In this document: piece after piece, positions 1 through 5,856 of the stretch
Numbering within the stretch: the stretch's first letter is position 1
How the letters are laid out: every line of letters begins with the position of its first letter
DNA from: Armatimonadota bacterium
Lineage (GTDB): Bacteria; Armatimonadota; Hebobacteria; CAIYQO01
Direction of reading: 5' to 3'
DNA length: 5,856 bases
Assembly: GCA_022708765.1 (NCBI GenBank)
Contig: JAKIYB010000057.1
Span: 3,550 to 9,405 of the forward strand
Translations under genes and position numbers: made by a program
Notes under the pieces: model-generated
The model's database searches: none
Told to the model about the DNA's origin: nothing
The model's input: only the letters and a program-made list of their open reading frames with translations

Positions 1-3000
1 GCGGCTTCAGTTCGTATTTACGGGCGGTCGCGGAGGCATCGGTAGCGTTGTAGTGCAGCATGGCGCCGCCGGCAACGGCGCGGTGTCGTACCGTGCCGTC
101 CGGCAACAGGCCGATGACCGCTACCATGCCGTCGCTTTCCAGCGGACCGGCTTTCGCTGCTCTGCCGCTGGTATTCAGCATCACGACCGCTTCGTGCGGC
201 GTGTTATTGTAGGAGTCGGTGACGCTGATGACTTTAACCACCGTCACGTCGTCGGTATCCTGCAACACCTCGATGCGCGGACGATCCTTCGAATCGGCGG
301 GCGGGTACAGCAGGTTCTTCGGCGTCAGGGTGGGGGGATGCGGCAGCAGGATGGTGGTGAAAGTGACTTCCTGCTCGTCGCGAGTCAGGCCCGCCCAGAC
401 CTGGCGAAGCTGCACCGGCGACACGCGGTACGGGTTCTCCTGGTAGCGGTCCATCACCGTCTGCTTGTAGCCTTCGCGCGGAGTGAAGTATACCATCAGG
501 TCCCAGTTCGGGTTATCAATAGCCTGCACGCCGCGGCCCAGGCCCAGGCCGGTGTAATATAACTGGTCGTAATAGGTGTTGAACCAGTTCTCGCCGCATT
601 GCGGACCGAGATCGCGCGTCTGGAAGCACGGGCCCAGGCGCACCTTCATGGCGCTGTGGAAGCGCGCGCGGTCCTTCACCAGCACGAAGCCGTTCTTGTA
701 GAAGAACAGGTCGCGGGTGTAGGTGATGGGCAGGTGCTGATACGGCTCGGTAACGATACGCACGAAGGTGAATGCGGGATCCTCAACAAAGATGGGGATC
801 GAAGTGGTCATCGCCCCCGGCACCGCGGCCAAGCCGTCCAGGTCTTCCACCCAGAGCAGGTTGTTGAAGTCGGGTGTCAGCTCATAATACCCCTGCCCGG
901 CGAGCAGCGCGGCGTCGTGCTGCATGAGGGTGATGATGTTACCGGGGATTTCGCCGGTGTGCCCGCCCTCCGGCAGCAACTCCACCATGCCCCACAGCCC
1001 CTGCGGGTCGTTGCCGCTGCTGAGGATGAGCTTGTCGGGAATCCAGTGGTCGGCATCCATGCGGCGGTGCCATTGCGGATGCTTCTCGCGCTCTTCCACC
1101 GTCACGCCGGTCAACGGGTGGCGCCAGGTGAAGCGGCTGGCGGCTGACGGCGGGGTGGGCTTGATATTATCGTCCGCCAGCAGGTAGGCAAGGGTGAAGT
1201 TGTTGCGCGCCTCGTCATACGGCAGGTGGTACTGGTTGGCACGGGCATCCAGGTGGTTGTAATAGTATTCCGCGATGCGGTGACTTGTCCAGCGGAAGCG
1301 GCCATCCGTCGAGAGGGCGGACATTAACTCGTAAACCCACATGGACATGCCCACCATCTGCCAGCCGTTGCAGGAGCCGAACTGCGGAGCGGCGCCGCTG
1401 GGACTGATCATCTCCACATAGCGCGCGAGGGTTTTCCGGTAGCCAGGATGCTTGAGGAAGCCTTCCCAGTCGCCGGTAAAGTAGTAGATGCCGAGAGCGG
1501 CGTCAAAGAAGACCCAGTGATACCCGGCGGAGGCATCGTCGGAATCGCCGACTTCCCCGATGAGCTTGTCGTGGAAATCGGTGTATTCGATCACCCGCTT
1601 ATCAATGGGCTGCTTGTCCTGCTCCGCGATCATACGGGCGATTTTCAGCTTCTCGTAGCGGTGCCACACGCGGTTGTGCGTGCCCCACTCGGCAAACAGC
1701 TCTTTCTCCGGATTCGCGGCGACCTTGCACATGGTGGCGCGGAAACGCTTCTCGGCGTCTTTCGGCGCGAAGGGGCTGTTCGGATCGCGCAGCCAGGTCA
1801 GGTAGCGGTATTGCAGCACAGCGGTGAGTTTGAACCAGCCATAATCCTGATCCAGCGTATAGTCCATGATGTCGCGCGCCAGCCGGGCGTATGCGTCGTC
1901 TTTGGTAATCCGGTACATCGCCATGCAATGGAAGGCGTAACCGTATCCCCAGATATTCTTGGCGGCGACGTGGCCCTGGGCGGTGCCTTTCAGGTTCGGC
2001 TCGACGTGCCGGCGGATGAAGGGGACGTAGTCCTCTTTTGACGAGACGAAGTTGTGTTTGTACAGGCCGACGCGGTGTTCGCCGTAGGCGGCGTGCGCCA
2101 CGCGGTCCGGCGCGTAGCGGCGCAGCTCGCCTTCGGCGTTCTTAATAATCGGCGGCGCGGGGGCGGGCTCGGTTATCTGCACGGGGAAGCTGGCCACCAC
2201 GCGCGGGGCTTTATCCGCGGCGGCGAGGAGTTCCACCATGTAAGCCCCCGGCTTCTTCACCGCGCCTGCTTTGATGTCCTGTACCAGCGTGCCGGTCATG
2301 CCGGCGGGGACGTCCTGCGCCACCTTCTGCTCAAAAACGCTCTTGCCGGAGCTGTCTACCACGCGTACCGAGGTGAGGCGCGCCGCCTTGCCGATAGCAT
2401 CGAGTTCCATGCGCACCGCCCAGGGGCTGTTGTTCGCCACCGCGTCGGCGGAGACGGTGAGTAGGCCGACCATGTCATCGTCCTTCACCAGTCGGAAGAC
2501 CGGATGCTGCTTCGGGTCGCCCTTGAAGCCCCAGCCCACCTGGATGAGATGTTCGCCCGGATCCGTGTCGGCGGCAAGAAAAGCGATGAAGAGCTTTTCG
2601 CCGGGGCGGGCGGTGAAGTTCAGGTCTGCCCACGGGATCGCCGCTTCCACGTTATAGCCCTTCTCGGTGTCGGATACCGTCCACTTGCTGCCCTGGGTGA
2701 GGATCCAGTATAAATCGCGCTTGTCTAGCAGGTTCTTGTTCGGATCGGGCAGCAGGCTGCCGCGGGAGTTCGGGCCGGTGGGGGCGTAACGCAGGCCGAG
2801 GAACGGCGTGGGTTGGAAGGGGGAGTTCGTCTTCATCGGCTGGCGGAATGAGGCGAGGGAGACCATCAGGCTGTCACAGAACCAGCCTGCCGGACCCTGG
2901 TTACCGAAACTGTCCGGTTTCACGCCCACCAGCTTGTCGTCGGTCATCTGGCCGGCGATATACAGGCATGTTTCGTCCCAGGCCAGTGCCGCGCGGCCGC

Positions 3001-3247
3001 TGAAGTCGGCGTCACCGTTAAGCCGGTTCGTCGGATCATTGCTTGATACGAAGTTCAGTGGATTCTTGCTATCCGCCTTGATGACATACGGCGATTTCGC
3101 CATCTCCCAGTCGTCCAGCTTGCCGTCAATCACCGGCGCGGTCTTCGTGTAGGGAAGGAGGTACTGCGTCGGCGTTTTCAGCACGTCGGCCAACGCGCCG
3201 CTTACCAGCAGCGTGAGCAGCGATGCGAACACAAGGATACGAGGCAT
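1..3247 (-). CDS. Secreted heparinase II/III-like (polysaccharide lyase-like) multidomain protein, C-terminus off the left edge
   Basis: I translated the full frame: 1082 residues, no stop; base 1 is part of the next codon. Residues 1-20 are a signal peptide (R3, hydrophobic core, A18-L19-A20 cleavage motif), so the protein is exported. Residues about 34-258 resemble a CBM9/DOMON-like carbohydrate-binding sandwich: APVIDGKLDDWE at 37-48, LAWDETCLYIAG at 88-99, GYNVEAAIPWADL at 197-209. Residues about 263-360 form a second beta-sandwich followed by a Pro/Ala linker. Residues about 383-690 are helix-rich, like an alpha/alpha toroid (GTHNRVWHRY at 522-531, GYHWVFFD at 575-582, FGSCNGW at 623-629). 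Residues about 755-1075 resemble the heparinase II/III beta-domain: GGHTGEIPGN at 761-770, then HDAALLAGQGYYE at 777-789, and FFYKNGFVLVKDR at 848-860. The family cleaves acidic polysaccharides by beta-elimination; substrate and catalytic residues are not proven here. The start at 3247 follows AGGAGA by 7 nt. An in-frame ATG at 3298 would add 17 polar residues before the signal peptide and has no ribosome site. The +strand frames across this gene are shadows. Confidence 0.85.
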   Translation of the reverse strand, partial: MPRILVFASLLTLLVSGALADVLKTPTQYLLPYTKTAPVIDGKLDDWEMAKSPYVIKADSKNPLNFVSSNDPTNRLNGDADFSGRAALAWDETCLYIAGQMTDDKLVGVKPDSFGNQGPAGWFCDSLMVSLASFRQPMKTNSPFQPTPFLGLRYAPTGPNSRGSLLPDPNKNLLDKRDLYWILTQGSKWTVSDTEKGYNVEAAIPWADLNFTARPGEKLFIAFLAADTDPGEHLIQVGWGFKGDPKQHPVFRLVKDDDMVGLLTVSADAVANNSPWAVRMELDAIGKAARLTSVRVVDSSGKSVFEQKVAQDVPAGMTGTLVQDIKAGAVKKPGAYMVELLAAADKAPRVVASFPVQITEPAPAPPIIKNAEGELRRYAPDRVAHAAYGEHRVGLYKHNFVSSKEDYVPFIRRHVEPNLKGTAQGHVAAKNIWGYGYAFHCMAMYRITKDDAYARLARDIMDYTLDQDYGWFKLTAVLQYRYLTWLRDPNSPFAPKDAEKRFRATMCKVAANPEKELFAEWGTHNRVWHRYEKLKIARMIAEQDKQPIDKRVIEYTDFHDKLIGEVGDSDDASAGYHWVFFDAALGIYYFTGDWEGFLKHPGYRKTLARYVEMISPSGAAPQFGSCNGWQMVGMSMWVYELMSALSTDGRFRWTSHRIAEYYYNHLDARANQYHLPYDEARNNFTLAYLLADDNIKPTPPSAASRFTWRHPLTGVTVEEREKHPQWHRRMDADHWIPDKLILSSGNDPQGLWGMVELLPEGGHTGEIPGNIITLMQHDAALLAGQGYYELTPDFNNLLWVEDLDGLAAVPGAMTTSIPIFVEDPAFTFVRIVTEPYQHLPITYTRDLFFYKNGFVLVKDRARFHSAMKVRLGPCFQTRDLGPQCGENWFNTYYDQLYYTGLGLGRGVQAIDNPNWDLMVYFTPREGYKQTVMDRYQENPYRVSPVQLRQVWAGLTRDEQEVTFTTILLPHPPTLTPKNLLYPPADSKDRPRIEVLQDTDDVTVVKVISVTDSYNNTPHEAVVMLNTSGRAAKAGPLESDGMVAVIGLLPDGTVRHRAVAGGAMLHYNATDASATARKYELKP

Positions 3248-3254
3248 GGGATTG

Positions 3255-3260
3255 TCTCCT
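3255..3260 (-). promoter_or_regulatory. Ribosome binding site of the lyase-like gene
   Basis: Read on the minus strand this is AGGAGA, seven bases before the ATG whose first base is 3247. It decides the start in favour of 3247 over the in-frame ATG at 3298, which has no such site and would bury the signal peptide. Confidence 0.8.
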
Positions 3261-3301
3261 GTTCTGCGGTTTTTCACCCGGGAATGGACAGGCGGCATCA
3301 G

Positions 3302-3311
3302 GTGTTAACAC
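3302..3311. promoter_or_regulatory. 10-bp perfect palindrome GTGTTAACAC
   Basis: Perfect dyad in the divergent intergenic region, 55 bp upstream of the minus-strand start at 3247. It could be the binding site of a dimeric regulator of the lyase-like gene. The plus-strand TTAACA inside it also resembles a -35 box, but no convincing -10 follows at 16-18 bp. No regulator family can be assigned. A 10-bp palindrome alone is modest evidence; its position between divergent genes is the main support. Confidence 0.35.
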
Positions 3312-3337
3312 TTACATTCGCAACCGGGAAGACTTTC

Positions 3338-3356
3338 CCTTCCTTTTTACGGAAGG
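3338..3356. other. Small stem-loop in the divergent intergenic region
   Basis: CCTTCC (3338-3343) and GGAAGG (3351-3356) pair across a seven-base loop, TTTTTAC. The upstream arm competes with a second small stem, GGGAA (3326-3330) with TTCCC (3335-3339), so the two hairpins are mutually exclusive. No U-tract follows, so this is not a standard terminator. It may lie in the 5' leader of the amidohydrolase transcript or be chance in a purine/pyrimidine-skewed stretch. Confidence 0.3.
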
Positions 3357-3360
3357 AGAT

Positions 3361-3380
3361 TTGCGCAACGCGTTGCATAA
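3361..3380. promoter_or_regulatory. Candidate operator: overlapping palindromes upstream of the amidohydrolase gene
   Basis: GCAACGCGTTGC (3365-3376) is a perfect 12-bp palindrome. It overlaps TTGCGCAA (3361-3368), itself an 8-bp palindrome, giving half-sites TTGC, GCAA and TTGC in 16 bases; the outer TT and AA at 3361-3362 and 3379-3380 also pair. A further GCAAC lies at 3320-3324. This is the style of site bound by dimeric helix-turn-helix repressors of sugar genes. The 12-bp dyad is centred on GC rather than the CG usual for LacI-family operators, so I do not assign a family. It sits 34 bp before the ATG at 3411. Confidence 0.5.
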
Positions 3381-3400
3381 GTACCAAGGAAGTATGGGAA

Positions 3401-3407
3401 AGGGGAG
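3401..3407 (+). promoter_or_regulatory. Ribosome binding site of the amidohydrolase gene
   Basis: AGGGGAG ends three bases before the ATG at 3411, slightly close but acceptable if the AGGGG part pairs. The in-frame stop TAA at 3378-3380 and the absence of any other start codon after it make 3411 the only plausible start. Confidence 0.7.
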
Positions 3408-3410
3408 ACG

Positions 3411-4292
3411 ATGGGCAACATCATTGATTGCCACGGGCATGTGAAATGGTACGGATATACGCCGGCGAAGCTGGTGGAGAATATGGACGCGCACGGCATC
3501 GCGCGCATGTGGCTACTCTCCTGGGAGTGCGCGCCGGAGGAAATGGACCTGAACCTGTACGGCAATATCTTCTGGCCGGGGCATCTGCAGTTGCCGTTTG
3601 AACACGTGATGGAAGCCGTGGAACAGTATCCGGACCGCTTCATTCCCGGCTACGCGCCCGACCCGCGCCAGCCGGGGGCGTTGAAGCGGCTGCAGGGGGC
3701 CGTGCAGTATCTGGGCGCGCGCGTGTGCGGCGAGTTGAAGTGCCGGGTGATGATGGATGACCCGCACGCGCTGGAGATGTTCTACTATTGCGGTGAGGCA
3801 GGCTTGCCGGTGGTTTTTCACATGGACGTGCCGTTACCGCGGCACGAGGCGGGGAAGGATCCTGGTAATTGGTATTGCTGCGATTGGGAGAACCTGGCGC
3901 GGGCGCTGGAATGCTGCCCGAAGACGATCTTCATCGGTCACGCGCCGGGATTCTGGCGCGAGATCAGCGGAAACGCGGATGATGACGCCGGCTACTACCC
4001 GAAAGGGGCAATCACGGCTGGCGGACGGTTGCAGGACTATCTGGACCGCTACCCCAATCTCTATTGCGACCTGTCGGCGGGTAGCGGGCTGGGCGCGGTC
4101 TCGCGCGATCCGGAAGCCGGAAAGGCCTTTCTGGTGAAATATCAGGATCGCTGCCTCTTCGGTCGCGATTACTTCGACGACGCGCTGTATCGCTTCCTGA
4201 TCGGTTGCGATCTTCCGGAAGTGGCGCTGGCGAAAATACTGCGAGAGAATGCCTTGCGGCTGGTGCCGGTTACCTCGGGAGCGTCGGAGTAG
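3411..4292 (+). CDS. Amidohydrolase family 2 (ACMSD-like) metal-dependent TIM-barrel protein
   Basis: A complete 293-residue protein without signal peptide or membrane segment, so cytoplasmic. It has the Amidohydro_2 layout: metal-binding HxH on the first strand (DCHGHV, H8 and H10), a barrel His in VVFHMDV (H137), a second in IFIGHAPG (H177), the catalytic Asp in LFGRDYFD (D253), and the family's closing helix ILRENALRL (276-284). This ligand set is intact, so it is probably active. The family includes lactonases of sugar and aromatic catabolism, decarboxylases and other hydrolases; the reaction here cannot be named. Its length is typical of the family. Facing away from a lyase-like gene and preceding a glycoside-hydrolase-like gene, it may act on a sugar acid or lactone (inference). 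It is cysteine-rich: 12 Cys, including adjacent pairs C156-C157 and C168-C169. Upstream are dyads that may control it; a separate promoter lies before the next gene. Confidence 0.9.
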   Translation: MGNIIDCHGHVKWYGYTPAKLVENMDAHGIARMWLLSWECAPEEMDLNLYGNIFWPGHLQLPFEHVMEAVEQYPDRFIPGYAPDPRQPGALKRLQGAVQYLGARVCGELKCRVMMDDPHALEMFYYCGEAGLPVVFHMDVPLPRHEAGKDPGNWYCCDWENLARALECCPKTIFIGHAPGFWREISGNADDDAGYYPKGAITAGGRLQDYLDRYPNLYCDLSAGSGLGAVSRDPEAGKAFLVKYQDRCLFGRDYFDDALYRFLIGCDLPEVALAKILRENALRLVPVTSGASE

Positions 4293-4325
4293 ACGACACC
4301 CAACGGAATTACTCAAAGAAAGCAC

Positions 4326-4354
4326 TTGCCGGGTATTCATGCGCATGATATAGT
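4326..4354 (+). promoter_or_regulatory. Sigma70-like extended -10 promoter of the glycoside-hydrolase-like gene
   Basis: The -35 box TTGCCG (4326-4331, 4 of 6 to TTGACA) is separated by exactly 17 bp from TATAGT (4349-4354, 5 of 6 to TATAAT). TG at 4346-4347 supplies an extended -10. Transcription would begin near 4361, leaving a leader of about 36 nt that includes the ribosome site. This suggests the downstream gene can be transcribed independently of the amidohydrolase. It is the best promoter match in the window. Confidence 0.65.
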
Positions 4355-4367
4355 GTGCGTGAATACC
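4332..4367. promoter_or_regulatory. Dyad with 14-base arms overlapping the promoter: candidate operator
   Basis: GGTATTCATGCGCA (4332-4345) faces TGTGCGTGAATACC (4354-4367) across an eight-base gap. All 14 positions can pair if two G:T wobbles are allowed; 12 are Watson-Crick. The left arm overlaps a perfect 12-bp palindrome, TCATGCGCATGA (4337-4348). The dyad covers the 17-bp promoter spacer, the -10 box and the expected start site, where a bound repressor would block RNA polymerase. No T-tract follows, so a terminator is unlikely, although as RNA read from the upstream gene it would form a hairpin. Confidence 0.55.
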
Positions 4368-4382
4368 GCACATCCCCTATAC

Positions 4383-4388
4383 GAGGAG
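4383..4388 (+). promoter_or_regulatory. Ribosome binding site of the glycoside-hydrolase-like gene
   Basis: GAGGAG lies eight bases before the ATG at 4397, within an A/G-only run. An in-frame GTG at 4355 is rejected as start: it overlaps the -10 box and precedes the predicted transcript start. Confidence 0.8.
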
Positions 4389-4396
4389 AGAGAGTC

Positions 4397-5856
4397 ATGC
4401 TCACAGCCACCGTATCCATCACCCGTGAAGCGGGCGCGTTGCGCCTTAGCTGGCCCAACAGTGCCGAGGTAACCTTCGCCCTTGATGGCGACAACGTATT
4501 GGGTATTCGTGACGTCACCGTACATGGCGTCCCGCTGCGCAGTTCAGTGAAACTGTGGCGCCCGGTCATCATCACCCCGGAGGGAGTACAATATATAACT
4601 TTCCGACTGCTCGAGACGATTGAAGCGGATGACGGCGCCGTGCGCGTGGTTACCGAGGCGGTGGGAGTCCAGGGTTACGTGCAGGAGGAGCAGGACGAAT
4701 ACCTGTGCGACATCCTCACGCTGCCCACGTCAGACGCGCCGCTGCGCGACCGCTTCATCTGGGAACTGGCACCGAGCGCGCTGGAGTTGGATGGGCGGGA
4801 GTTTGCCGGCTTTTCCGTGCGCTATCACTTCGCCAGCGAGGAAGGACGAAAAATCTACCGCATCTTCGACGACGCCACCTGGGAGATCGGTGGGCACGTG
4901 GACGGCAACACGCTGCTATTGCAAGGGCAGGTGAATCCGCCGGTGACGGAGCTGCGCAAGGCGGACTACTACACCACCGCCTGCAACTACTACGGCGCCG
5001 AGATGCGCGGGATACAGGGCAAGCCGACGCGTGTCTCTATGCAGCGCCTGCCGCGCATCGGCACACTGCAGGCGTTCGATTTCCTCACGCACGCCCGCGG
5101 CCTGCTCTTCAACTACTTCGACCCGGTGATGGAAGTCTACACCATCGTGCAGAAAGAGTTCGACGAAGACCTGCTGCACGTCCTGGATGAACTGCGACGA
5201 CCGCTCTCCACTGAGTTCAGCACTTTTCCGAAGCACATTCTCTTCCATCCCACCGCGAAGGCGTTGCCGCGCGAGACTCAGCGGAATACCTGGTGGTACG
5301 CCCGCGAATTCGTCTATGCACGCGAGCGCGAGCGCGCCGGCATCGTCCCTTCACCGGTGCTGCCGCGCGTCTGGATTCCGCAATTCTCCAAAGACAAGGT
5401 ACGGCTGGGCGGCACGTTAATGCCGCGTCCCGACACGATGGATTACATCGCGGTGGAAATACTGCCACGCTGGGCGGAGATGGGCGTGAAGGAAATCTGT
5501 ATGCACTCGCTGTGGCAGAGCGACTACACGCTGGATCGCTTCAAATACAAGCAGCAGACCGGCATGCACGGGGGATTGATGGTTGGCAGCATCTGTTGCG
5601 TGCGCGACCGCATAATTGATCCGCTGTGGGGCGGTCCGGACGCGGTGGCGCGCTTCACCGCTCGCGCGCATGAGTTGGGTATCGCGGTGCAGCTCTGGTG
5701 GGCTACGCACCTCAGCTTGAGGGCGCCGATATATAAAGAGCGTCCCGATTTCATGATGATCGCCCGCGACGGGCTGGCGAACGGCGGCGGCTATGGGCAT
5801 CAGCAGATCATCACCATGAATCTGGCGAACCCCGACTGCCTGGAGTGGGAGTTCAG
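4397..5856 (+). CDS. Putative GH36-like (clan GH-D-like) glycoside hydrolase, C-terminus off the right edge
   Basis: 486 codons are visible, uninterrupted, plus two bases; the gene continues past the edge. There is no signal peptide, so the protein is probably cytoplasmic. Residues 1 to about 335 are mostly beta-rich with many aromatic residues, as expected for the N-terminal sandwich of clan GH-D enzymes, but I see no diagnostic motif there. From about 345 a TIM barrel begins: ILPRWAEMGVKEICMHSLW (355-373) as first strand and preceding helix, then FTARAHELGIAVQLWWATH (420-438), IYKERPDFMM (445-454) and MNLANPDCLEWE (474-485). This order matches the GH36 alpha-galactosidase pattern of helix, LGxxxxLW strand, YxxxPDW and D(L)xNP. 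The segment that would carry the catalytic nucleophile Asp lies beyond the window, so activity and sugar specificity cannot be judged. GH31 or an uncharacterised clan member are alternatives. It has its own promoter and candidate operator. It may process oligosaccharides made by the divergent secreted enzyme (inference). Confidence 0.8.
   Translation, partial: MLTATVSITREAGALRLSWPNSAEVTFALDGDNVLGIRDVTVHGVPLRSSVKLWRPVIITPEGVQYITFRLLETIEADDGAVRVVTEAVGVQGYVQEEQDEYLCDILTLPTSDAPLRDRFIWELAPSALELDGREFAGFSVRYHFASEEGRKIYRIFDDATWEIGGHVDGNTLLLQGQVNPPVTELRKADYYTTACNYYGAEMRGIQGKPTRVSMQRLPRIGTLQAFDFLTHARGLLFNYFDPVMEVYTIVQKEFDEDLLHVLDELRRPLSTEFSTFPKHILFHPTAKALPRETQRNTWWYAREFVYARERERAGIVPSPVLPRVWIPQFSKDKVRLGGTLMPRPDTMDYIAVEILPRWAEMGVKEICMHSLWQSDYTLDRFKYKQQTGMHGGLMVGSICCVRDRIIDPLWGGPDAVARFTARAHELGIAVQLWWATHLSLRAPIYKERPDFMMIARDGLANGGGYGHQQIITMNLANPDCLEWEF

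Noticed and set aside
53..2713. Long plus-strand open frames (e.g. 53-562, 599-1147, 1448-2041, 2054-2464) opposite the minus-strand gene
   Set aside because: They are rich in Arg, His, Val and Gly with no recognisable motif, as expected for frames opposite a GC-rich gene, while the minus frame carries continuous domain structure from signal peptide to C-terminal sandwich.
3361..3380. Classical LacI-family operator
   Set aside because: The 12-bp palindrome is centred on GC, not on the CG step usual for that family, so I report only a generic dyad.
3223..3444. 73-codon plus-strand frame bridging the divergent region, with GGAAGGAG at 3351-3358 inside it
   Set aside because: It begins within the lyase-like gene and runs into the amidohydrolase in another frame. 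No start codon at a sensible distance uses the GGAAGGAG stretch, and the ATG at 3394 has only a two-base gap to AAGGAA and would give 16 residues.
4332..4367. Rho-independent terminator for the amidohydrolase gene
   Set aside because: The hairpin is not followed by a T-tract (GCACATCCCC follows), and it coincides with a strong promoter match, so an operator role fits better.
4705..5190. 161-codon plus-strand frame within the 4397 gene, and minus-strand frames at 4916-5248 and 5417-5800
   Set aside because: Their compositions are of shadow type and lack motifs; the overlapping frame from 4397 has a ribosome site, a promoter and barrel motifs.
5320..5338. Short repeat of GCGCGA/GAGCGC units
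   Set aside because: It lies in coding sequence and simply encodes an alternating Arg/Glu helix (ARERERAG); too short to be a meaningful repeat.

Overview
The window is GC-rich bacterial DNA, densely coding, with Shine-Dalgarno sites before all three genes and no RNA gene, mobile element or CRISPR array that I can see. The gene content is a large secreted polysaccharide-lyase-like enzyme, a TIM-barrel amidohydrolase and a glycoside-hydrolase-like protein. It recalls carbohydrate-utilisation loci of environmental bacteria rich in such enzymes, such as Armatimonadota, Planctomycetota or Lentisphaerota. The phylum is a guess from enzyme style only; no marker gene is present.

Layout: (1) Positions 1-3247, minus strand, hold one uninterrupted frame of at least 1082 codons whose C-terminus lies beyond the left edge. 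I read every codon: signal peptide, CBM9/DOMON-like beta-sandwich, a second beta-sandwich, an alpha-helical toroid-like region and a heparinase II/III-like beta-sandwich region. (2) Positions 3248-3410 are a 163-bp divergent intergenic region with several short dyads, including a perfect 12-bp palindrome 34 bp before the next gene. (3) Positions 3411-4292, plus strand, encode a complete 293-residue Amidohydro_2-type protein with its metal-ligand set intact. (4) Positions 4293-4396 are a 104-bp spacer with a good sigma70-like promoter (TTGCCG, 17 bp, extended TATAGT) overlapped by a 14-bp-arm dyad that looks like an operator. (5) From 4397 to the right edge, plus strand, runs the first 486 codons of a cytoplasmic protein: a long beta-rich N-terminal domain, then the start of a TIM barrel resembling alpha-galactosidase clan GH-D (GH36-like).

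Working model (inference): the exported lyase-like protein cuts an extracellular, probably acidic, polysaccharide, and the two cytoplasmic proteins process the imported products. Divergent transcription and the dyads suggest substrate-responsive control. No transporter or regulator gene lies inside the window, and neither the substrate nor a described pathway can be named. The possible novelty is the gene combination and the promoter/operator at 4326-4367, not a clearly new class of system.
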